A model generated the notes under the pieces. That model saw only the letters and a program-made list of their open reading frames with translations. It was not told the DNA's origin and made no database searches. The translations under genes were made by a program, and so were the position numbers. DNA of 64,000 nt, from assembly GCA_047495785.1 (NCBI GenBank), contig JBLDXI010000007.1:3286001-3350000 (forward strand), read 5' to 3'. Every line of letters starts with the position of its first letter. Position 1 is the stretch's first letter. Source of the DNA: Lepidodermella squamata. Lineage: Eukaryota > Gastrotricha. Shown here in pieces: positions 56,301 through 64,000 of this stretch.

Positions 56301-57893
56301 AAAGTGTATTTTCTTTGCTCTAATGGAGCTGTAGTGATGGATAGTGTCGATGAATGGGTGGCAATTTTCGATGTTGGGGGAATAGTAGTAGATGCAGGCA
56401 ATGTTCCAACAGCCGAAGTTGAAGGTAAACTTGAAGTTGAAGGGAGATTGGTCGATAAGCTCGTCGGTAATGTTGATGAGAGGGATGTACTTGAAGTGCC
56501 TGCTGCTGAAGTTCCAAGAGGTGATGTTCCAACTGGGTTTTTCGTGGTCATTGAAGTTGTCGACGTTGGAACTGTCGTTGTTGAAGAAGTGGAGGAAGTC
56601 GCCGTGGTCGAAGTTGAAGTTGGCTTAGTGGTCGACGTCGTAGTTGCTGTTGAAGTTGTACTTGATGCTGGAGTAGTCGTAGAAGAAGTAGATGATGACG
56701 TTGCCTCGGTCGATGTTAAAGTTGGCGAAGTGGTAGAAGTCGTTGTTGACGTTGAAGTTGAACTCGAAGTTGAAGTAGTCGTCGAACGTGTTGTTGTGCT
56801 TGATGAGGTTGGGACAGTCGTAGTGGAACTTGAAGAGGATTGACTTGTTGTTGAAGGTGTAGACGTTGATGTCGTAGTCGCGCTGCTGCTTGACAGTTTC
56901 CAAAAGTAAAGGTTTTTCATGAAGTAATGTCCACGATTGTAGAAGCAATAAGCAAAAAAACGGGATTTCAAACTGCCACTTGCCACCAAGGTTGATAAGC
57001 CAGTGATGTTAATGTAGTCGAAGCAAGTGGACGCTGCCTGACCTTTAGTAACAGGAGCAATCGCTACTGTGAGAAGATCGCCGTAAACTTGCATAATAAG
57101 CCGAAAATTCACTGAGCCCGAGGAGTCAAATATTGAACTACCGCATCCAGGTGCAGAAGTGGCCACAACTGGGGAGCAGGGAATTTGGCAATTTGAAGTG
57201 ACCGTCGTTGGACTATAGAAGGCATACAGCTTGCCGTTGGGCATCAATTCTTGCCACAGGCCAAGGCCACTGATATCACTAATAGCGTCGTAGCAACCAA
57301 TATTGTCGACTATAGTAAACAATTTTTAGTGATAATTGCTCTTTCTTGAGGGAAATATTGCAATCTTACACGGGTAATTTGGCGATGAACTGGAAAACGT
57401 TAAACCAATCCAACCTCTACTTGAGACAGTGTTAGCCGGGTTGTAAATCGCTTTGATTTCCGTTTCTGCCCTCCAATTCACTAGCGTCGTAGTAAAATAC
57501 TATGGACAAAATTAAATAGGAATAGTAACTCATAACGTGACTGCCTCACATTATCCGAGCTGATCCGTCCGAAGTCGCTGCTGTCATTCAGGTTACCGAT
57601 CTGATACGACGTCGTGAGATCGTAACTAGTCTCGTATAGTGTCTGCGTATTCGATCCGGCAATGCTTGAATTCGATTTATCGAAAGAAATCGACGAGTCG
57701 TATGTCGCGGTCCCGGCGTACAAGTACGGAAGCGGAAAAGTTGCCGTATCAGGGGTAGGAATTATTTGACAAACTGTAAATGCGAATAAATCGTATTTAA
57801 TGAAAAACGAAACAACAGCTAAGATATACCGGTGGACATAACGAGATTTAACGTAATAAGATTTTGAAGGTATTGTGATTTGCCTGTGTTCAT
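53348..57893 (-). CDS. Chimeric lectin-like/mucin-stalk Cys-loop channel (gene F), intron with transposon
   Basis: Exons 57893-57830, 57773-57550, 57499-57370, 57309-56190 and 54353-53348 give 847 residues, the closest relative of D. The order is signal region, lectin-like module, stalk of about 190 Thr/Ser-rich residues, hinge NFPIPDLIEG-type (SFPIPDLIEGNFIPLIS), and a channel with Cys-loop CQLKLRKFPFDSQRC and pore SDRASFSVCLLLSMIV. The last intron is 1836 bases. Removing the pogo-like element at 54375-56160 with one TA leaves 48 bases, the family's normal size. The frame is intact on both sides, so the gene can work only if the enlarged intron is spliced. Its donor is GTTGGT, weaker than the GTTAGT of D. 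Confidence 0.9.
54375..56160 (-). mobile_element. pogo/Tigger-like non-autonomous transposon, copy 3, in an intron of F
   Basis: 1786 bases, termini CAGTGCTCCCTCG and its inverse, with TA at 54373-54374 and 56161-56162. Inverted relative to copies 1 and 2. No transposase. It lies between the stalk exon and the channel exon of F, 21 bases from the channel exon. Confidence 0.9.
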
Positions 57894-59168
57894 TGTGCGA
57901 CTTGGAAATTGCGTCCTGATTCAAATTAGAAACAAATGCTTTGCTTTACTGGTTGCACCGCAATTTCGAATTCACGAACTTCTGTGAAAGCTCTCAAGTG
58001 CATTATTGGACGGAAAATATTAGCAGAGTGTCAAGCAACAAACGCACGTCTGTTTCGCCCACCTGCCATCAGCTAAATATTGCGAAAAATCAAACGAAGC
58101 AATAAGGCCTGGTCTCTCGGTCCATGACTTTTCGATTTGAAAAACGCATTTGTTCATAAGAGACAGCATTCTGCATATGCTGCTGAATCATATGTCCCCA
58201 TGATTGGGAGAAATTGGATCAATTATGAATCAAAACAAAATGTTTCACGCATGCATTTTGATTTCTTCGCTTGTTTTCAGCGATTCGCAGTCGGTTACAC
58301 CTAATGCCCTAATGCATGTCTATGCATACATACGTTCAGATTTTAATTTTCAAAATGTATTTACAATTTGGATATATACTGTGGGTAACAAGAATACGCT
58401 AACAAACGATCAGAGCGACATTCATAAATCTATCGATCCTCTAGTCATCCGTTCACTTGTACGGGAATGTGAAATGGCAAAAGCTTCGTGCCTAAGTGAC
58501 GCTCAATAAATTCTTTAATTCTGGGCAGAACGTCATATAATCGATGGCTTGCCTAGCGATGTGTGGGCAGCAATGGGCAAAATTGACGTAGTAATTGTGC
58601 GTCATTGTTCAGGAGCGCGGCAACATTAGTTTAGGAGAAACGTCAGAACGCCGACCAGTCCAGGTAACAGTTGGATTTTGGATGTACTTGAAAAGTACGA
58701 ATTCTGATATTTTCCAGAGCAAATTGCCAATTCTTCTGATGTGAAGTGCCAATGAAGCGCGCAAAATGTAAAAACACTCCGAACTGATCAGGTCGGATAA
58801 GACCATTAGTGCATTTCTGCATTACTTTGACAAAGCAAGAGAGATACGCGCAATCAACATATCGATCTCATAGTAAATTAGGAACTAAAACTACCATCTT
58901 TTTATTTGTCATTTCTTTGCATCTTCTATTGACTACGATATATAGGAAAACTGATATTTGGATACTAAACAGCATTAGATAATTTCCCATTCCGAAACTA
59001 ATGCAAAGAAAAAGGGTTCGCTCAATATCTATTCTATAAATCCTTGGTTAATATCATATAAACTGGTCATTTGATCACTATTATAAACGAGACTCTTCCT
59101 TTTACAGCTTACGAAGTAGTCGGAGCTGGCGGTAGGTTTTTTAATCAAGCTATGGATTAAATTAGTGT
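57894..59168. other. Intergenic between F and G
   Basis: About 1.27 kb. 57.9-58.2 kb is the 5' flank shared with D. A 101-codon plus-strand frame at 58204-58509 crosses an acceptor-like TTGTTTTCAG and is unrecognised. AT-rich 58.85-59.1 kb holds nothing visible. Confidence 0.4.
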
Positions 59169-62100
59169 TCAGAATGCTACCATAGCAGCATAAACATTGA
59201 CAACAAGGAAAATGTCGAAGTATAGGAAAAAGGCTGCCAGATCGAGTGCTCGAGCGTAGCAGAGCTTTGTTATCCCAACAGAAACCTTGACCTTCTTCGA
59301 CATCAAGTACGGAAACTTGACGGTGACAGCAAGCATCACGGCCTCATACAAAACGATAATTCCTGTGAGGCCAGATAGGATCAAAATATACTCAGCCATA
59401 AGAACTGACTCAGCTGTATCAGGAATCAGCCCTAGGACATCAGACTGGATCACAATCATGCTCAGTAGAAGAGTTCCAGCAAATGCTGGACGATCAGGAA
59501 CATCCGGCTGAAAGATGAGTGATGAAAAGCCCAACGTCATGAGGATTGAACATGGCGCAATGGAGTTGATGAGATACGGTATCGGCTTGCGAGCAAAGGC
59601 AACAGAAAATCGCGTGTAACCAGAAGTACCGTTCTTTCTTAGCAGGGAGTTTGTAGTTCCAAAAACCGAGGTCGACGACTTCAACTGCCACATTTCGCTC
59701 TCGAAAGAACTAGGTATATCAAGTCGAACCCCTCCGAACGATACTAATCTATCAGATTCATCAAGGGCAAATGTAAAATCACAGGTTTGCGAATCGAAAG
59801 GAAATTTCCGAAGCTTCAAGACACATTTCGAACGGAGTATACCAAACCTCATCCAATGGAAAAACAACGTGCGATTAGGCGTGGTTGGGTAGTAGGCTAC
59901 ATGAATTTGTTCTTTGAAGCCATTCTCCAAGTAAAGATCCGTGGTTGTATTGGTGAATCGCATGCTTGGGACCCACAACTGCTTCCTATCAACAGTGTAA
60001 ATGCGATCAGCATCATCAACATTTGGAGCTGTAGTCGCGCTGGGGCAGATCTTGACGACCCATTGAACAACCACACTGCCTGCTATCGAGATTTGCCGAT
60101 ACCGAGCATCGATATCGTTTAATCTATCCATTTCGAGAGTAAGGAATACTTTCGTCCCGGCAAGAGGGGATCTTGTAAAGGACAAGTCAATTTTTTTACA
60201 GTAGTTTCATACACAGTTACCTGTTCACAGGGTCGATGAACTTGCACGTTTTCAATTCGTCGATTTCAATTATTGGAACGCTGTCTCCATCGATCAAGTT
60301 AGGAATCAAGAATTCTGAGCTATTAGTCACGAAGTCGTAGGTTCGAGGTGCCAGAGTTGTTGGCACGCCAGTGGTTGAGGCAGAAGGCTCCAGCCTCCAT
60401 ATTCTGAAATTCGATACAGTCGCATCTCCACTGGCCCCGTTGATTCCGTAGAGTTGAATATTCGCGTTTCCACTGGCGATTTGATTAGCACCGAGGCCAG
60501 ATGCGTTGGCATTGGTAAAGACAATCGTACTGGATGTATCCCCATAACCGGGCAAAGGTACCAGAGCAACCTTATGAAAAAATATTGAAATTCAAGAGGA
60601 ATCAAGGATATGAAAGTGTTATCTAACAGAAACTTGATCGTTAACACTTTGAACGAGCCAGAGCTGTTGAAAATGTTCGTTATCGTAATAGATTCATAAT
60701 CATAGGACAGCGGAACAGTTTGGCTGATGTTCACCATATCGGCATCATAGGCCAGGAAAAGTTTACCATCTACGCCGATTTGAAGCGCGATATGGAGTCC
60801 ATCATAGTTGCTGAATGTGTCTGGACCTGTCATGGCTCTCTTTTTACGACCCAATGCAGATGTAGCTGAAAGGTATTTAAATTACGAAAATAGAACAATT
60901 TATAAACTAGTTTGAACTTACAGACTGTCGCAGGCGATTTCGTGATTGCGAAGACATGATACCCGTAAGAATTCGCAGTTGGGTCAAATTTCGAACTCAC
61001 ATCCATTTCTACTCGAAACGGCACCGAAGCCAGTTCAGTCGGTAGCGTTTGGTCTAGCTTTGCTGAGCCAAACTCGCGTACAGGATAGGAATTGAGAACG
61101 ATCCCAGTTTCATCATTCACAGCACTTGGCATGACATGGAAATCAGCAGTTGCATTGATCGTGTCATTCGTATCGTAAGACAAATGGCCTAGAAAGGTAG
61201 GCAGCCCAGACCAAAGGTAAGGCAACGGAAGGGACTGGACGTCAGGGTCTGGAATCAGATAGCCGGGCATTACGGTCGTGGTTGTAGTAGAGGTGGTTTT
61301 CGTTGTTGTGGTTGAAGATGTTGATGTGCTGGGCGTAGTCGTTGTAGTCGTGGGCTTAGTTGTCGTAGTCGTTGTTGTCGTAGTAGTGGGTGTGGTTGTG
61401 GATGTGGAGGAAGTCGAGGTTGTCGGTGTGGTTGTCGAGGTCAGCGTAGAAGTCGCGGTCGTAGTGGGCGTGGTCGAAGTTGTTGTTGTTGTTGTCGTCG
61501 AAGTCGTAGATGAAGTTGCGGTCGACGTAAGGCTTGTTGTTGGCGTGGTAGATGGCGTTGTAGTAGTCGTCGTTGAGCTAGTCGATGTAGTAGTAGAAGT
61601 AGTCGCTGGACTCGCTGCCAAATTCCAAAAGTAGAAATTTTTTATTCGGGCAACTCCAGTATTCATCCCACAGAATAGATTCAGCCGAAGCTTAGTATTG
61701 CCATTTGACGTAATAGCGTTCAACCCAACAACAGCTACGTCTTGAAAGCAAGTAAATGCCTGTGGACTGCCACTGATTGGAAGAGGAACCATCACAATCT
61801 GTTTCGACATGGCAATAAAATGATTTCAAGCATTATTGATACTACTCAAAGGTCGAAGGGTGGCTGAGCGAGCGTAGCAGAAAAGTGAGTTGCGCTGCAG
61901 AGTGAACGTAGCAGAAATCAAAACAGTGTAGCAACAACGCGTGTTTAGTAGCACTCAAACGCAATCCGTCGCGCATTCATCTAATCCGCTGCGTAAACGA
62001 GTGATATGACGCGGCAGGCGGTGCGACGGTCGCAAAAATAAGGGTGAACGTAGCAATTTGATCAAAACTGAATTTGGTAAAAAGTTGTTATATTATGGAC

Positions 62101-64000
62101 GAAGCCGACAGAAATTTCTTATCTGGCATAGACAACACTGTAACAGATAGGAAGCAAACGATCTTTGTATAGTGACTTTATATTCGAGCTGAATTCGCAA
62201 AGATGCGACACGCGACCACTTTATGCCGCCTAACGCCCGTTAAAAATTCAATTATTTAAAAAAAATCGACAGACGAAATAATCAATGTCAAATTTGTTGT
62301 GTTTTGGCGGATAAATACTAGATTTCTCGCGGTCTATCGAATGAGCCCAGCTAATCTTGCAGGCTCTCATAATTAATTTTCTAGCATTTTTGAAAACAGC
62401 TGTCTTTGCTGGTTTACGACAACTTTGCCACTCTTCTGCCGCGGTTGGCTTATCCGGAAATTTTCTGAAAATTTTCTGAAAATTAGTTTTTTCATGTTGA
62501 GAATCGTCTCTATCTGTCGATTTTATGGTCTATACCATGGAGGAATAGAAACTTTTACTGTTCTTCCATCGTTATAGTCATTCGATTGTGCGCGACGTGC
62601 GCGCTGGAGACTCAAGCGGGTATCAAAATCTCCTCATAGCGATTTTTCTCCGCAAGACTAGATACTTACGGTCTTGTAACATGTCTTGTCCAACAACAAT
62701 AAAAATCACACCGGTAAAGCGTGGCCAGGAGTGGATATCTAGGCAGGTAGCTATGACTTGGCGATGATTCACGTTTTGAGTTTTACAGGTGAGCGACTGC
62801 GTCGGATGAAAAGTCGCAACAGTATATAAATAATATTAATACTAATCTTTTCATTTAGTCAATGTCTATACCGATAAACGGTTTTGAAGAGGGCGAAGGC
62901 TGGCGAAAAGATAGAAATCACCCACCCCCTCAGTTGAAGATTCTACTTTTTCCGAGAAATTCATAATCATTAATTTTGTTAACAATCATGTGTTAACAAA
63001 AGTCGCAGGAGTATATAAAAATACCTAAAATATCTACTAAAAATACCTTAGTTTTTCGAGCTCTATCCGAAAAAAATGTTTCACGATGATCTGAAAACAT
63101 GGGTTGGGTAGTCGGTCAAATTGACATGGAATTGCCCCAATTCAATTTTGTTTGAATTATTCAAATAAATGTTTTAAATAATCTGTAATTATAACTTTTT
63201 CGACTTGCTACGTTCACTCAGATTTTTGCTACGGTACTTCAGATTTGCTACATAACACCGGGTGGTGCTACACTCGCACAGATTTTGAGCGCTCGTTGCG
63301 CTTCTCCTAATTCTGCTACACTCACTCAGGTTTTCGCAGCGCTCACCATTTAACTCAAGGTCGAATGGGAACGAAAGGAAAATTGTCTAATTTAACAATC
63401 CGATTTGAACTAAGGATACTGGGGTATAGAAATCGATAGGAAATGTTTCTATCAAAGCAGCTCGAAGGTGAGCTTACTGTCAATAGGTCGTTAGCAACTT
63501 GTAGTATCAGTCTGTACGTGCTTGTCCCACTGGAAGTGAATAACCCGGCACCTCCGCCTCCACAGGCTGCCGCCGATGTGTAATAGGGGATGCAGGGGAT
63601 AGTGCACGCAGTTGTGATTCCAGTTGGTTCGAAGTGCACCATGGTCCTTCCGTTGGTTTTCAACTCTTGAAGAATGTTGAGTCCATGAATGTTGTTGATC
63701 TTCTCGTAGGAACAACCAGAGGTAACTGAGCGAAATAGATGTCTTTAGCGAAGATATTATAATTATATTAAAGATTATTCCTTGCCATAAGTAAGAGAAG
63801 CAGCCGACAATAAGATGGATAGCCATCCTGGCTGGGCTGCTGCTGTGTTGTACGTTGCCGTTATATCCATTTCTGCCCGCCAGTTTTGAGCTGTGCCTGA
63901 GGCTAGGAACTTCAATTCGTAAACAAAGCCTGATTACAGACATTTTTAACGGGTATTTTTGCAGATAACCTGGCTGGATGATATTCGCCCAAAGTCTGCT
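59169..64000 (-). CDS. Chimeric Cys-loop channel with two lectin-like modules (gene G), 5' end beyond window
   Basis: Exons visible: 64000-63970 (partial), 63909-63786, 63725-63478, 61798-60922, 60865-60628, 60570-60221 and 60171-59169. The order is module 1 (DFGRISS, NWRAEMDITATY, YRLILQVANDLLT), Thr stalk, module 2 (PDPDVQSLPLPYLWSG, FRVEMDVSSKF, VNDQVSVALVPLPG), a short spacer, hinge FLIPNLIDGDSVPIIE and an intact channel with Cys-loop CVLKLRKFPFDSQTC and pore PDRPAFAGTLLLSMIV. Both modules have an intron at the same point, after NDLLT and NDQVS, absent in A-F. Exon 60865-60628 does not keep frame with the next one: about 16 bases seem lost near 60645-60665, unless a weak GTGTTA donor is used instead. 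The donor at 63785 is GC (ATG then GCAAGG). The intron at 61799-63477 contains a repeat element. Possibly functional only through the alternative donor. Confidence 0.8.
61855..63352. mobile_element. Repeat element in an intron of G
   Basis: Left side has repeated GTGAACGTAGCA/GAGCGTAGCAG (61870-62060), right side the inverse, TGCTACGTTCACTCAG, TGCTACACTCGC and TGCTACACTCACTCAGG (63205-63330). Clustered subterminal repeats in opposite orientation mark a non-autonomous DNA transposon of about 1.5 kb. AAAAGTCGCA followed by AGTATATAAA occurs twice inside (62810, 62998). Exact ends are not fixed. Confidence 0.55.

Noticed and set aside
58204-58509. 101-codon frame upstream of F as a gene
   Set aside because: It crosses an acceptor-like site, has no recognisable domain, and the matching flank of D does not keep the frame.

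Overview
The window is animal nuclear DNA. Genes have GT-AG introns of about 48-60 bases, acceptors are often TTTTCAG-like, and the products are animal families: Cys-loop ion channels, class C receptors, MACPF, CUB and kringle. The uniformly tiny introns suggest an invertebrate with a compact genome (nematode, tardigrade and tunicate lineages all fit). The sequence alone does not fix the phylum.

Layout. 0.9-6.2 kb: three minus-strand genes (a secreted MACPF protein, a cysteine-rich two-helix membrane protein, a GABA-B-like receptor). 7.2-10.4 kb: a plus-strand 12-exon pentameric ligand-gated channel (pLGIC) with a long cytoplasmic loop. 10.5-31.7 kb: four minus-strand chimeric channels (A-D) and one intronless plus-strand pLGIC with a frameshift at 16.9 kb. 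32.3-39.3 kb: a 7-kb DNA transposon with terminal inverted repeats. 40.1-43.9 kb: a candidate secreted-peptide gene and a second GABA-B-like receptor. 44-49 kb: gene debris (LINE remnants, a broken CUB-kringle exon, a stray linker fragment). 49.2-64 kb: three more chimeric channels (E, F and the 5'-truncated G).

The central finding is the chimeric family A-G. Each protein runs signal peptide, lectin-like beta module of about 250 residues, Thr/Ser-rich mucin-like stalk, short conserved hinge, then a complete Cys-loop receptor. The whole receptor (ligand-binding domain plus four helices) is encoded by one last exon of 1003-1012 bases. I know of no described Cys-loop channel built this way, so these look like surface channels held under a glycosylated, possibly ligand-capturing ectodomain. 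G carries two copies of the lectin-like module. A, B, C and E form one subfamily, D and F another, and G is divergent.

The array is actively turning over. Fragments of dead copies lie at 22.9-23.1, 32.1-32.2 and 46.3-46.5 kb. Five upstream regions share a block containing CTATTATTGGAGCG. Three copies of a pogo/Tigger-like non-autonomous transposon (TIR CAGTGCTCCCTCG, TA target duplication) sit at 14.8, 46.6 and 54.4 kb, one of them inside an intron of F. Channels and GABA-B-like receptors lying together suggest a chemosensory or neuromodulatory region, but this is inference.
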